In this document: piece by piece, positions 9,694 to 18,496 of the stretch
How positions within the stretch are numbered: the stretch's first letter is position 1
Layout of the letters: each line of letters starts with the position of its first letter
From: Thalassolituus alkanivorans
Lineage (GTDB): Bacteria; Pseudomonadota; Gammaproteobacteria; Pseudomonadales; Oceanobacteraceae
Assembly: GCF_020447205.1 (NCBI RefSeq)
Contig: NZ_JAJAEL010000007.1
Location: 110,363-174,362 of the forward strand
Direction: 5' to 3'
DNA: 64,000 nt
Program-made: the position numbers and the translations under genes
Notes under the pieces: generated by a model
Told to the model about the DNA's origin: nothing
Seen by the model: the letters and a program-made list of their open reading frames with translations, nothing else
Database searches by the model: none

Positions 9694-9718
9694 AAAAAAG
9701 CCCCGCATGGCGGGGCTT
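9694..9718 (-). terminator. Intrinsic terminator of the acuI-like gene
   Basis: Stem GCCCCGC (9700-9706) / GCGGGGC (9710-9716), loop ATG, with an A-run at 9694-9699 that reads as a T-run on the minus strand, directly after the stop at 9735. Confidence 0.85.
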
Positions 9719-9734
9719 GTCAGCTAACAGAAAA

Positions 9735-10727
9735 TCAATCGCGCTTCAGGTTCACCCGGTAACGACCAACGCCCTGGCCCGCCAGAATGGCTGCCAGTAC
9801 CGCAGGTAATTCTGCACGACCAATCTCGGTGGTCATCTCTTCGAGCTGCGGCAGACGCCAGGCAGAAGCCACCTTATTCAGTACCGCCTGCTTATCGGCC
9901 AGCGGGATTTCAACCGAGTCCACACCCAGCAGGCTGACGCCGCGCAAAATAAACGGAAATACACTGGCTTCGATTTTGACGCCGGCAATCATGCCACAGG
10001 TCGTCACCGCGCCTTCCGGCTGGATCTGCGGGATCAGTGCAGAGACCAGATCACCACCAACGGTATCAATGGCGGCCTGATACAAAGGCTTGGCCATCGC
10101 CTTGCCCTTCAGTGCCAGCACCTCATCGCGGCCGATGACCCTGCTTGCTCCCAGACCTTTGAGAAAGGCTTCCTGCTCAGGCTTACCAGACAGCGCCACA
10201 ACCTCGTAACCCTGAGCGGCGAGCAATGCCACCGCCACCGAACCCACACCACCGGTGGCACCGGTCACGACCACAGGGCCTGCATCCGGGCGAATACCGG
10301 CACGCTCCAGCTTTTGCAGGCTCAGGGCGGCCGTAAAACCAGCAGTACCCCAGGCCATACTTTCCGCCATGTTCAGTGTCTGCGGTTTATGCAGCACCCA
10401 GCCGGCCGGCACACGAACGTGCTGGCCAAAACCACCGGCGGTATTCATGCCCAGGTCGTAACCGAAGACGACGACTTCGTCACCGGTTTTGAACTGCGGG
10501 TCGTTACTGGCCAGCACAGTGCCGGCAACATCAATACCCGGCGTATGCGGGTAAGCACGGGTTACACCTTTATTACCACTGGCGGACAGTGCGTCTTTGT
10601 AATTGACCGAGGAGTAAGCCACGTCAATCAGCACATCCCCTGCGGGCAGATCGTCATCGCTCAGAGTCTGCCAGGCGGCCTTCATGCCCTGTTCGGTTTC
10701 TTCTACCCGGTATGCGAGAAAAGTCAT
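9735..10727 (-). CDS. acuI: Acrylyl-CoA reductase AcuI/YhdH-type NADPH oxidoreductase
   Basis: 330-residue zinc-free medium-chain reductase of the YhdH/AcuI group. Visible are the N-terminal GroES-like part (YSSVNYKDALSASG near residue 39), GIDVAGTV near 64, and a Rossmann nucleotide-binding loop VVVTGATGGVGSVAVALLA near 150. Family members reduce acryloyl-CoA to propionyl-CoA with NADPH; in marine bacteria this detoxifies acrylate from dimethylsulfoniopropionate breakdown. No dddL/dmdA genes are in the window, so a general quinone/enoyl reductase role is equally possible. The ATG at 10727 has a clear AAGGAGT. It follows sohB by 25 bases and is probably in its operon. Confidence 0.87.
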   Translation of the reverse strand: MTFLAYRVEETEQGMKAAWQTLSDDDLPAGDVLIDVAYSSVNYKDALSASGNKGVTRAYPHTPGIDVAGTVLASNDPQFKTGDEVVVFGYDLGMNTAGGFGQHVRVPAGWVLHKPQTLNMAESMAWGTAGFTAALSLQKLERAGIRPDAGPVVVTGATGGVGSVAVALLAAQGYEVVALSGKPEQEAFLKGLGASRVIGRDEVLALKGKAMAKPLYQAAIDTVGGDLVSALIPQIQPEGAVTTCGMIAGVKIEASVFPFILRGVSLLGVDSVEIPLADKQAVLNKVASAWRLPQLEEMTTEIGRAELPAVLAAILAGQGVGRYRVNLKRD

Positions 10728-10752
10728 AGTTACTCCTTATTTTTTATCAGTA

Positions 10753-11853
10753 TCAGCCTTTGCTTTGCTGCTGTTTGTTCAGCAGGGTCAGCAGACGGGT
10801 AAAGGCGCCCTCTGCACCCTTCTGTACCGCCAGTCCCAGCTTTTCCTGCAGAGACTTTTTGTATTCATAGCGCACGCTGTAAACATCAGAATTAGCGCAG
10901 GCCGCCACAAGATAATCATCGCTGGTGCCGACATCATCAATCAGACGATGATCCAAGGCCTGCTGGCCATACCAGATATCTCCGGTAGCCACGGCCTCGA
11001 TATCGATGCGTGGACGGCTGTGCTTCACATGCTGTTTGAACAGTTCATGGGTATCTTCCAGGTCAGACTGGAACTTATCTTTGGCTTTTGCTGAGTTATG
11101 GCCAAACATGGTCACCGTACGCTTGTATTCACCGGCGGTGAACAGCTCGTAATCAACATCGTGCTTTTTCAGCAAACGGTTGAAGTTAGGCAACTGCGCT
11201 ACCACACCAATAGAACCAACAATAGCAAAGGGCGCAGCAATGATACGGTTGGCCAGACAAGCCATCATATAGCCACCACTGGCAGCCACTTTATCGACAC
11301 AGACCGTCAGCGGGATACCACGGTCACGGATACGCTTGAGCTGCGAAGCTCCAAGGCCGTAGGTATGCACCATGCCACCGCCACTTTCCAGACGAACAAC
11401 GATCTCATCATCGCCGGTCGCCATGGTCAGTACCGCAGTAATCTCCTGGCGCAGCAGCTCAACCTGGCTGGCCTGAATATCGCCATCAAAGTCGAGCACA
11501 TACACGCGCTTGCGCTTTTCGGTATTTTCGATACCGTCTTTAATACGTTTCTTTTCCGCTTTTTCTTTGGCTTTTTCTTCTTTCTTCTTGTCTTTTTCCA
11601 GCGCTTTCAGCTCTTCTTTCGAATACAGCGCATACTCAAGATCTTCTTTGTGGTTATCGAGCTCATCATTAAGCTTCTTCACAACCAGCTCGCCGTCCTC
11701 TGAACGGCGGTTACGCATGCCGATAGAAACCACGCCCCCAACGACCACCAGAATGGCCACCACAACGGTGACCGCCTTCAACAGAAAAGCTCCGTACTCT
11801 GCCAGGAATTCCACGCTTTGTTCCTTAATGAATTTAAAATAGTCCGCAAGCAT
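10753..11853 (-). CDS. sohB: SohB-type membrane protease (peptidase family S49)
   Basis: 366 residues. One transmembrane helix at about 24-44, a very charged, coiled-coil-like stretch (60-115, rich in K and E), then the S49 domain. Catalytic serine S192 lies in KVAASGGYMMA and the lysine K244 in GEYKRTVTM. Homologues face the periplasm and degrade or modulate envelope proteins. The ATG at 11853 is preferred over an upstream extension because similarity and the membrane anchor start there; no strong ribosome site is visible. Cotranscribed with the acuI-like gene. N-terminal length and spacing fit SohB rather than SppA. Confidence 0.92.
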   Translation of the reverse strand: MLADYFKFIKEQSVEFLAEYGAFLLKAVTVVVAILVVVGGVVSIGMRNRRSEDGELVVKKLNDELDNHKEDLEYALYSKEELKALEKDKKKEEKAKEKAEKKRIKDGIENTEKRKRVYVLDFDGDIQASQVELLRQEITAVLTMATGDDEIVVRLESGGGMVHTYGLGASQLKRIRDRGIPLTVCVDKVAASGGYMMACLANRIIAAPFAIVGSIGVVAQLPNFNRLLKKHDVDYELFTAGEYKRTVTMFGHNSAKAKDKFQSDLEDTHELFKQHVKHSRPRIDIEAVATGDIWYGQQALDHRLIDDVGTSDDYLVAACANSDVYSVRYEYKKSLQEKLGLAVQKGAEGAFTRLLTLLNKQQQSKG

Positions 11854-11919
11854 AACTGAATGGCAGGCGCGTACAAGTAAGCGCACTTTGTGCGTTTCAA
11901 ACAATCGTATGATTTTTCG

Positions 11920-11948
11920 TTGACACCCGCATTGCCAGCCCATAGAGT
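11920..11948 (+). promoter_or_regulatory. Sigma-70-type promoter of the SCP2 gene
   Basis: Perfect -35 TTGACA (11920-11925), 17-base spacer, -10 TAGAGT (11943-11948). It points to the SCP2 gene about 100 bases downstream and leaves a leader RNA of roughly 95 bases. Confidence 0.7.
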
Positions 11949-11976
11949 TGTGCGGTCTGACGCAAGACAAAGTCCT

Positions 11977-12021
11977 GACAGGATGCTGATATGCGCATCA
12001 CCCATCAGCAGATCTCCTGTC
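11977..12021 (+). other. Stem-loop in the leader of the SCP2 mRNA
   Basis: GACAGGA then TGCTGAT (11977-11990) pair with ATCAGCA (12004-12010) and TCCTGTC (12015-12021), leaving a four-base GATC bulge and a 13-base loop: 14 base pairs in all. TTTTG follows, so it resembles an attenuator or a 5' mRNA-stabilising hairpin. It ends 16 bases before the ribosome site. Confidence 0.6.
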
Positions 12022-12048
12022 TTTTGTAGCAATAATAAGGAAACCGTT

Positions 12049-12363
12049 ATGGCATCTGTTGCAGAAATCATCGAAACCATGAACAGCAAGTTCAACGCCG
12101 CGGCTGCTGCCGGTGTTGACCTGATCTTCCAATTCAACATCGAAGATGGCGAAACCTATCACCTGATCGTTAAAGATGGCACTTGTGCTGTTGCTGAAGG
12201 TGCAAACGATGACGCTAACGTTACTCTGATCATGAACACCGAAACCTTCGCAGGTATCGCTTCTGGTGAGACTGACGGCATGCAGGCTTTCATGTCTGGT
12301 CAACTGCGCGTTGAAGGCGACATGATGCTGGCAACCAAGCTGGGCGAATTCTTCCCTGCTTAA
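12049..12363 (+). CDS. SCP2 sterol/lipid-carrier domain protein
   Basis: 104 residues consisting of one SCP2-like domain: an N-terminal helix, the sheet region FQFNIEDGETYHLIVKDG, the family-typical LIMNTETFAGIASGE and MSGQLRVEGDMMLATKLGE at the end. Such domains bind hydrophobic ligands (fatty acyl chains, sterols, quinone-like molecules). Free-standing bacterial forms are common and mostly uncharacterised. ATG at 12049 with AAGGAA upstream; an in-frame extension to 11890 runs through the promoter and is rejected. It has its own promoter and terminator, so it is a monocistronic unit. Confidence 0.9.
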   Translation: MASVAEIIETMNSKFNAAAAAGVDLIFQFNIEDGETYHLIVKDGTCAVAEGANDDANVTLIMNTETFAGIASGETDGMQAFMSGQLRVEGDMMLATKLGEFFPA

Positions 12364-12372
12364 TTGCTGACA

Positions 12373-12410
12373 GCATAAAAAAAGCGACCGAATGGTCGCT
12401 TTTTTTATGC
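12373..12410. terminator. Bidirectional intrinsic terminator
   Basis: A perfect 17-bp inverted repeat: core AGCGACC, loop GAAT, GGTCGCT, flanked by A7/T7 and closed by GCAT/ATGC. It serves the SCP2 gene and the converging membrane-protein gene. The same core stem recurs at 62441-62480. Confidence 0.93.
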
Positions 12411-12427
12411 CTGCGGTTCAGACACTG

Positions 12428-13069
12428 TTACCACTCACCCTGCAGAGCCTGCTCCGCCACGTCATTCAGTGGCCGCGCAATCAACCCCTTGGGGCTCAAC
12501 TGCACAGAATAAACAGCGCCATTTACCAATGGCATATAAACCGCACTGCCAAACTGAGCATCCAGCCAGAGTTTGTGATGACGCAGGGAATCCCAGAGAT
12601 CAAACCAGCGTGACTCAGCCAGACTGTAGACACTTCGCTCTGCTGTACGCTCCTGTTCCAGAGAGAGGTAGCGTCCGGATAAACGGTCAAGGCGATACAG
12701 AGGTGTCGCGCCCAGCGCAGCAAAAGGCCCATTCCAGACCAGCAAGCGAACATCCAGCTGCCACTGATCACCCAGAATTTTAAACCGGCGTTCATGGTTA
12801 TCAGTATCGACCAGAGTCAGATCGAACACCTGATCATCCAGCTGATAAACACTGACACTGACCAGCGGCTCTTCTTTGAGCAGCTGCTTGTAACTCCAGA
12901 TATCAACCAGCATAAACACGGCGACAATGCTGCTGACCAGCAGGACCAGACCAACAGTCCCCTTAAGCCACTGAATGAACCAATCACGCCCCCACCACAG
13001 CACAACAATGACCGCCAGCGCGACCAAAAGAAAGACGAGCGTAAAGCCCGTCAGGCTTCCCTGCAGCAT
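12428..13069 (-). CDS. Conserved two-helix membrane protein of unknown function
   Basis: 213 residues. Two hydrophobic helices at about 7-26 and 37-57, then about 150 residues without membrane segments (probably soluble), containing several Trp/Tyr-rich strands (YKQLLKEEPLVSVSVYQLDD; RYLSLEQERTAERSVYSL). I do not recognise a named family with certainty; similar proteins carry vague multidrug-transporter annotations that its topology does not support. The ATG at 13069 is one base from the stop of the ChpA-like gene, so both form one operon. No catalytic motif is visible. Confidence 0.75.
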   Translation of the reverse strand: MLQGSLTGFTLVFLLVALAVIVVLWWGRDWFIQWLKGTVGLVLLVSSIVAVFMLVDIWSYKQLLKEEPLVSVSVYQLDDQVFDLTLVDTDNHERRFKILGDQWQLDVRLLVWNGPFAALGATPLYRLDRLSGRYLSLEQERTAERSVYSLAESRWFDLWDSLRHHKLWLDAQFGSAVYMPLVNGAVYSVQLSPKGLIARPLNDVAEQALQGEW

Positions 13070-13070
13070 G

Positions 13071-14726
13071 TTATTTCCTCAGATGCGCAATACTTTCTCT
13101 GGCCAGCTGCAACGCTTCTTCCGCTCCGGCAGACTGCCCATTAAGGGAGTCAAGGAAGTATTCAATGGCGGTAATTGCGTCAGCAAAAGCCTCCATTTTG
13201 GCTTCTGACGGCGGCAGATCTTCTTCCAGAACCTGTTTGGTTACAAAGGTATCCAGATCAAGCAGCATGTTGTATACCGGCTCTTTTTCCAGAAACATCA
13301 TGGCGCCGGCCACATCAATCAGGCTCTTCCCAACATTACGTACGTGCAACTTGTCACCACTGGAATCAAGGTAAGCTCCAATGGCGCGCTTGATCATGGT
13401 CAGAGCGGTCATAGATTCCGACAATACGGCAATCTTGGCTTCACTGAGGCTGACCGGGTCAACCAGAGAGTCCTTTTCCAGCCCTTTATGCGTCAGAGCC
13501 CGCATTGCCTGTTCGATATGAATGATTTCATCGGCAATAAAGGCCATATCAGCCAGCACACCTTTCGGACCCGCGGCACGCAAACGCTGACACAGATGAC
13601 CTGTACGCTCCGCCGCTTCAGCCAGGTTGGCTATCTGCAGGGTGTCACCAATACGCGCCAGCGATGAAACTAACTCGTCAAAGTTAGCTTCACTAACGTC
13701 CGTACGTTCAAACAGATCGGCCAGATCTTTTACCGATTGCAGTTCTTCCTGCAAAGCATCCGACAATGACTCCAGCGCTGACTGATCAGGGCCGGATAAT
13801 TTAGCCCGCGATACAGCCAGCTGCTTTTCTTTGATGCTGCGGTCAATATGGAATTCCTGCTGCAGCTGGCTCAGCAGATCCGTTTCCGGTTCAGCTAAAG
13901 CAACCAGATACAAAAATTCTTTCAGCAGCCAGTCAGGCAGTTTCTCGTTAAACGCCTTACCTTCAGTATCCTGAATTTTACGCACCTGACGATCCAGGGT
14001 GCCCAGCAGCAACAGGCGCTGCGGTGTCATCTCAAATGAATCCTGCGATAAAGCATCAAGCGCACCGCTGACAACATGCCAGAACAACCAGGCCGCTCCA
14101 CCACGGCTGGCACGCTCAAAACGACGCACTGCCCGCAGCATTACCTGCAACGGTCCGCGACGCCCATTCCCCCGCATCAGACCAATCAGCCCCAGCTGAT
14201 ATAGCTGACGCGCGCGGCGATAGGGAAAACTGGCAGCTCCGGCTTCTGCCGCCGGAACGGCCAGTTTGGGCCGCAGGTTAACCAGAAAGAAATAAGCTTC
14301 CGGCAGCGGCTTTTCGTGGCGCTCTTTGCGGACAAGATTAATCGTCGGCAGCAACAGACTCGGTGCCACCGGGTCGCCGCTGACCACAAAGTCTACATAT
14401 CGCTTCAGAAAAACAATGGCCTGAGTAAAAGCAGCCAGTGTAGATTCGGCTACACTCTGGTTGCGCACTACCCGTCCGGTTTCTGCCAGTTCTTCGCACA
14501 GACGCTCGCCTGCCCGGAAGTCCAGCATTTTGAAGGTACCCCGAACCTGCTGCACCTCTTCAAGAAAGGCACGCAGGTTATCGGCGTTTCCATGTTCCGA
14601 GTACACATCAAGCTGCGCAGCGGCCTGATCCAATGCATTGGCAATTTCAGCCTTCACCAGATTCAGGGAGGCGGCAAATTGTGTGATTTCACTTCCTGTC
14701 GATATATCAGCCATTACTAGCGTCAT
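13071..14726 (-). CDS. ChpA/PilL N-terminus-like (Hpt-fold-like) protein, no kinase domain
   Basis: 551 residues, largely helical and soluble. The first ~130 residues (LVKAEIANALDQAAAQLDVY, then EVQQVRGTFKMLDFRAGERL) resemble the N-terminal Hpt-like repeats of ChpA/PilL, the twitching-motility chemotaxis kinases. No CheA H-box histidine context, HATPase or CheW domain follows, so it cannot be a kinase itself; the later part (AKIAVLSESMTALTMIKRAIG) repeats the helical-bundle style. Function unknown. The ATG at 14726 is the longest start; an ATG at 14714 is equally possible, neither with a good ribosome site. Followed after one base by the membrane protein gene. Confidence 0.72.
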   Translation of the reverse strand: MTLVMADISTGSEITQFAASLNLVKAEIANALDQAAAQLDVYSEHGNADNLRAFLEEVQQVRGTFKMLDFRAGERLCEELAETGRVVRNQSVAESTLAAFTQAIVFLKRYVDFVVSGDPVAPSLLLPTINLVRKERHEKPLPEAYFFLVNLRPKLAVPAAEAGAASFPYRRARQLYQLGLIGLMRGNGRRGPLQVMLRAVRRFERASRGGAAWLFWHVVSGALDALSQDSFEMTPQRLLLLGTLDRQVRKIQDTEGKAFNEKLPDWLLKEFLYLVALAEPETDLLSQLQQEFHIDRSIKEKQLAVSRAKLSGPDQSALESLSDALQEELQSVKDLADLFERTDVSEANFDELVSSLARIGDTLQIANLAEAAERTGHLCQRLRAAGPKGVLADMAFIADEIIHIEQAMRALTHKGLEKDSLVDPVSLSEAKIAVLSESMTALTMIKRAIGAYLDSSGDKLHVRNVGKSLIDVAGAMMFLEKEPVYNMLLDLDTFVTKQVLEEDLPPSEAKMEAFADAITAIEYFLDSLNGQSAGAEEALQLARESIAHLRK

Positions 14727-14973
14727 TCATTGTTATGATCTGTGTGATTCTAACGACTATAAGAGCAAAGCGCGAAGCGTTTTCCGCAAAGCCTTGCCCT
14801 TCAACTATACTGAGTACACAAAAACCCACTTGGCAATTCAGACAAACGGGGTCAGCTTTGGTTTCAACGGCTCAATATGTACGATTCCCTTCAAGGATGA
14901 GTTGCAAATAATTGAAAACCCATTAAATTGCCCACGCGCTTAGCCCTTCGGCCTGATCAAAAGGAATCCCACC

Positions 14974-16485
14974 ATGCAGTCCTCCCTGTCAGCTGCTTTT
15001 GTCAGTAATTTTCTTGGCAACGCCCCGCTCTGGTACAAAAAAACGATCCTGGCCTTTCTGGCCCTGAACATCGTCTTTCTTTACACCCTGGGTTCTTACA
15101 TCACGGGCTGGATTCTGATCGTAGAATTCATTTTCACCCTGGCGATGGCACTGAAATGCTACCCGTTACAGCCCGGCGGCCTGCTCGCCATTGAGTCTAT
15201 CCTGCTCGGAATGGCAAGCCCTGAGATCGTGTATGAGGAGACTCTGGCTAACTTCCCGGTCATTCTGCTGCTGATGTTTATGGTGGCGGGCATTTACTTT
15301 ATGAAGGACCTGCTGCTGTTTGTATTCACCAAGATTCTGCTTGGTGTCCGCTCTAAAATGGCACTGTCCTTTCTGTTTTGTGCCGTTGCCGCGGTTTTAT
15401 CAGCGTTCCTTGATGCTTTAACCGTAACGGCTGTTCTGATCAGTGTATCGGTGGGTTTTTACAGCGTTTATCACAAAGTCGCGAGCGGCAAGAACTTCAA
15501 CAACGACCACGACCATGGCAACGATGATGAGCTGAAAGAACAGCATCGTGTCGATCTGGAAAGCTTCCGCGCGTTTCTGCGCAGCCTGATGATGCACGGT
15601 GCCGTCGGTACCGCACTCGGCGGTGTCTGCACGCTGGTAGGCGAACCGCAGAATCTGCTGATTGCCAAAGTTGCCGGCTGGGAGTTCGGTGAATTCTTCA
15701 CCATGATGGCACCGGTCACAATGCCTGTACTGGTAGCTGGCCTGCTGACCTGTCTGTTACTGGAGAAAATGAGCTGGTTCGGTTACGGCGCCAAATTACC
15801 AGACGATGTACGCAGCATTCTGGAAAACTTCAATGAAGAACAGAAGCAGCACATGACTCAGAAGCGTGTAGCTCAGCTCTGGGTACAGGGACTGGTCGCT
15901 ATATTCCTGGTGATTGGTCTGGCTATGCATCTGGCGGAAGTTGGTCTGATTGGTTTGCTGGTAATCGTATTACTGACCGCATTTAACGGTATTATCGAAG
16001 AACATCAGCTGGGCAAAGCCTTTGAAGAAGCCCTGCCTTTCACCGCACTGCTGGTGGTGTTTTTCTCAATCGTCGGCGTTATCCATGCCCAGCATCTGTT
16101 CACGCCGATCATCACCTGGATTCTGAATACTGACAACGTATCAACCGCTGCTCAGCCGGGTGTGTTTTTCCTGGCCAACGGCGTACTGTCGATGATCAGT
16201 GATAATGTTTTCGTGGCAACCGTCTACATCTCGGAAGTAAAAGCTGCCCTGACGGCCGGTGATATCACCCGTGAGCACTTCGACCTGCTGGCCACCGCAA
16301 TTAACACCGGTACCAACCTGCCAAGTGTCGCCACGCCTAACGGTCAGGCCGCATTCCTGTTCCTGCTGACCTCGGCCCTGGCTCCGCTGATCCGCCTGTC
16401 TTATGGTCGCATGGTGGTTATGGCTCTGCCTTACACCGTTGTGATGACCGGTGTTGGCTATATCGCGGTAACCCACTGGCTCTGA
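14974..16485 (+). CDS. nhaB: Na+/H+ antiporter NhaB
   Basis: 503-residue inner-membrane exchanger expelling Na+ for H+, important in saline or alkaline conditions. About twelve helices; family signatures include [20 protein letters not shown] near residue 141, [20 protein letters not shown] near 213, [19 protein letters not shown] near 400 and [19 protein letters not shown] near 445. Length equals E. coli NhaB (513). ATG at 14974 with AAAGGAA upstream. The 247-base gap before it holds a possible -10 TATACT (14806-14811) with a poor -35 and no gene that I can support. Confidence 0.95.
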   Translation: MQSSLSAAFVSNFLGNAPLWYKKTILAFLALNIVFLYTLGSYITGWILIVEFIFTLAMALKCYPLQPGGLLAIESILLGMASPEIVYEETLANFPVILLLMFMVAGIYFMKDLLLFVFTKILLGVRSKMALSFLFCAVAAVLSAFLDALTVTAVLISVSVGFYSVYHKVASGKNFNNDHDHGNDDELKEQHRVDLESFRAFLRSLMMHGAVGTALGGVCTLVGEPQNLLIAKVAGWEFGEFFTMMAPVTMPVLVAGLLTCLLLEKMSWFGYGAKLPDDVRSILENFNEEQKQHMTQKRVAQLWVQGLVAIFLVIGLAMHLAEVGLIGLLVIVLLTAFNGIIEEHQLGKAFEEALPFTALLVVFFSIVGVIHAQHLFTPIITWILNTDNVSTAAQPGVFFLANGVLSMISDNVFVATVYISEVKAALTAGDITREHFDLLATAINTGTNLPSVATPNGQAAFLFLLTSALAPLIRLSYGRMVVMALPYTVVMTGVGYIAVTHWL

Positions 16486-16516
16486 GATTTCAGAGCCGGA
16501 AAGCACAGAGCATATA

Positions 16517-17215
16517 TCAGCGGCGCCAGATGGCGCCGCCGCTTTTTTTATCGATCAGATCGAGCATTTTCTCATGCGCGGCAGTCTCTTCAGCACTGGC
16601 CCGGATGATACGCTGATTAACTGCATCCAGGTCGATATCACCGATATCGATCACCACTTCTTCCTCTTCTTTTTCTTCTTCAACCGCCAATGCCAGCGCG
16701 GTCTGACCACCGGTCATGGTCAGGTAAACATCCGCCAGAATCTCAGCATCCAGCAAAGCGCCGTGCAAATCGCGATGACTGTTATCGATGCCATAACGCT
16801 TACACAAAGCATCCAGGCTGTTTCTTGCCCCTGGGTGCAGATCCCGGGCCATTTTCAGCGTATCGAGCACACCACAGAAGTCGCGGGTCATGGATAAGTT
16901 CAGGCGGCGGAACTCGGCATCCATCATGCCCACGTCGAACGCCGCGTTATGGATCACCAGCTGCGAACCGGCAATAAACTCGCGGAATTCTTGCGCAACC
17001 TGAGCGAAAACCGGGGCCCCCTGCTCAATCAGCCATTCGTTGGTAATACCGTGTACCGCGGCAGCTTCAGGATCAATATCACGTTGCGGATTGATATAGA
17101 CGTGATAATGCCGCCCGGTCAGCTTACGCTCGAAAATCTCAACGCAACCGATTTCAACGATACGGTGCCCCTCACCAATACCGGTGGTTTCAGTATCCAG
17201 TACGACCTGTCTCAT
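16517..17215 (-). CDS. dnaQ: DNA polymerase III epsilon subunit (3'-5' proofreading exonuclease)
   Basis: 232 residues. Exo I motif VLDTETTG (D7, E9), Exo II region with [14 protein letters not shown], and Exo [21 protein letters not shown] identify the DEDDh proofreading exonuclease of the replicative polymerase. The acidic stretch [10 protein letters not shown] near residue 185 lies in the linker to the C-terminal tail that binds the alpha subunit. The start ATG overlaps the rnhA stop by three bases (ATGA). The last codons lie within the hairpin that ends the nhaB transcript on the other strand. Confidence 0.95.
   Translation of the reverse strand: MRQVVLDTETTGIGEGHRIVEIGCVEIFERKLTGRHYHVYINPQRDIDPEAAAVHGITNEWLIEQGAPVFAQVAQEFREFIAGSQLVIHNAAFDVGMMDAEFRRLNLSMTRDFCGVLDTLKMARDLHPGARNSLDALCKRYGIDNSHRDLHGALLDAEILADVYLTMTGGQTALALAVEEEKEEEEVVIDIGDIDLDAVNQRIIRASAEETAAHEKMLDLIDKKSGGAIWRR
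16520..16549 (+). terminator. nhaB terminator inside the 3' end of dnaQ
   Basis: GCGGCGCC (16520-16527), loop AGAT, GGCGCCGC (16532-16539), then CGCTTTTTTT. The stem is made of the final codons of dnaQ on the opposite strand, so the same bases encode protein and end the nhaB transcript. Confidence 0.8.
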
Positions 17216-17652
17216 GCTTTTACTCCGGCAACGCCTTTATTGGCCAACTGGTCGGCCCGTTCATTCTCTGCGTGGCCGGTATGACCACGTACCCAGCGCC
17301 ACTCGATCTGGTGACGCTGACATTCAGCATCCAGCTGCTGCCAGAGATCCTGATTTTTAATCGGCTGTTTGGCAGCATTACGCCAGCCCTTCTTCTTCCA
17401 GCCGGCCAGCCATTCATTAATGCCCTTCATCACATACTGCGAGTCAGTGGTCAGAATGACCTGACACGGACGTTTCAGCGCCTTGAGCCCTTCAATCGCC
17501 GCCATCAGTTCCATACGGTTATTAGTGGTATTGGCTTCTCCACCAAAGAGTTCTTTCTCCATCTCACCGTAGCGCAGCAAGGCCCCCCAGCCACCCGGGC
17601 CAGGATTGCCCTTGCAGGCACCGTCGGTAAAGAGTTCGACTTTCGCCGTCAT
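17212..17652 (-). CDS. rnhA: Ribonuclease HI
   Basis: 146 residues. Degrades the RNA of RNA-DNA hybrids. The four catalytic acids D10, E48, D70 and D134 and the histidine H124 are all present ([44 protein letters not shown]). The ATG at 17652 is chosen because the family begins [11 protein letters not shown]; the frame extends upstream only through the methyltransferase gene. Arrangement methyltransferase-rnhA-dnaQ is the usual gammaproteobacterial one. Confidence 0.96.
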   Translation of the reverse strand: MTAKVELFTDGACKGNPGPGGWGALLRYGEMEKELFGGEANTTNNRMELMAAIEGLKALKRPCQVILTTDSQYVMKGINEWLAGWKKKGWRNAAKQPIKNQDLWQQLDAECQRHQIEWRWVRGHTGHAENERADQLANKGVAGVKA

Positions 17653-17653
17653 G

Positions 17654-18424
17654 TTATTTTCCACAATGTTGAGTGCCCGCAACGCTTGATGCGACCGGTG
17701 CCGCCAGGCCAAAGCCGGCTTCCGCCAACTGCCAGCGGCGCGGACGGATGGGTGTCAGTCCGGCTACGGTCTTGCGGGCGACAAGTACATAGGCGTTCGC
17801 TGGCAGCCAGCGTGTTCCAGCCAGTACCCGATCAATCCGCCGGCTGACCGATTCAGAAATAATATTAAGAGGCCAGGCATGAGCAACCGGAGATACCTGC
17901 TCGACCCGGAAATCCAGCAGCAGCAACCAGTCGCGCAGACGGGATTCGCTGACCGGGTTAGTCAGCCACGGCAGCTCAGTTGAGAAGGTTCTCAGCCAAC
18001 GCATACCTCCCCACCAACTGTATGGGTTAAAGCCAACCACAATCAGATAACCGTTGGGCATGACCGTTCGCGCCGCCTCCCGGATCATCTGGTGCGGACG
18101 GTGGCTCATATCGAGCGAATGCTGCAACACCACCACATCCAGGCTTTCATCAGCAAAGGGCCAGGCGCCATCAGCCATTTCCCCCTGAGGATCAACTACT
18201 CCACGGGCCCACGGCAGCCCCATGCGGAAACTGTGCTGCAGGCGGCTGCGCTGCAGAAAACGGGGTTCGGCATCAATGCCACTGTAAAGAAGATGACAAC
18301 CATGCAGTTGACTGACCCAATCGCGCAACCAGCCGGCTTCGAGAGCCAACAGCCGCTGAGTCGCCGGGCGCAGTAGCCAGCGTTGGTAAATTTCCGGTTT
18401 GATCCGGCTGCCGACGGTATTCAT
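17654..18424 (-). CDS. Class I SAM-dependent methyltransferase-like protein
   Basis: 256 residues of the methyltransferase family found beside rnhA-dnaQ and gloB in gammaproteobacteria. The post-I region [19 protein letters not shown] and [13 protein letters not shown] near residue 127 fit a class I fold; the motif I glycine loop is degenerate ([10 protein letters not shown]), so SAM binding is uncertain. The substrate is unknown. It ends one base before rnhA starts and is transcribed away from mltD. In pseudomonads gloB normally sits between this gene and mltD; here it does not. Confidence 0.85.
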   Translation of the reverse strand: MNTVGSRIKPEIYQRWLLRPATQRLLALEAGWLRDWVSQLHGCHLLYSGIDAEPRFLQRSRLQHSFRMGLPWARGVVDPQGEMADGAWPFADESLDVVVLQHSLDMSHRPHQMIREAARTVMPNGYLIVVGFNPYSWWGGMRWLRTFSTELPWLTNPVSESRLRDWLLLLDFRVEQVSPVAHAWPLNIISESVSRRIDRVLAGTRWLPANAYVLVARKTVAGLTPIRPRRWQLAEAGFGLAAPVASSVAGTQHCGK

Positions 18425-18496
18425 ATGACCTCGTTTACTTGCTACCCGACGCCCTGGAAACTAGACTGGCCGGCCACGTAGCGACATTGTAATCAC

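Noticed and set aside
14638-14943. 101-codon frame before nhaB
   Set aside because: It overlaps the start of the ChpA-like gene on the other strand and has no ribosome site or recognisable domain.
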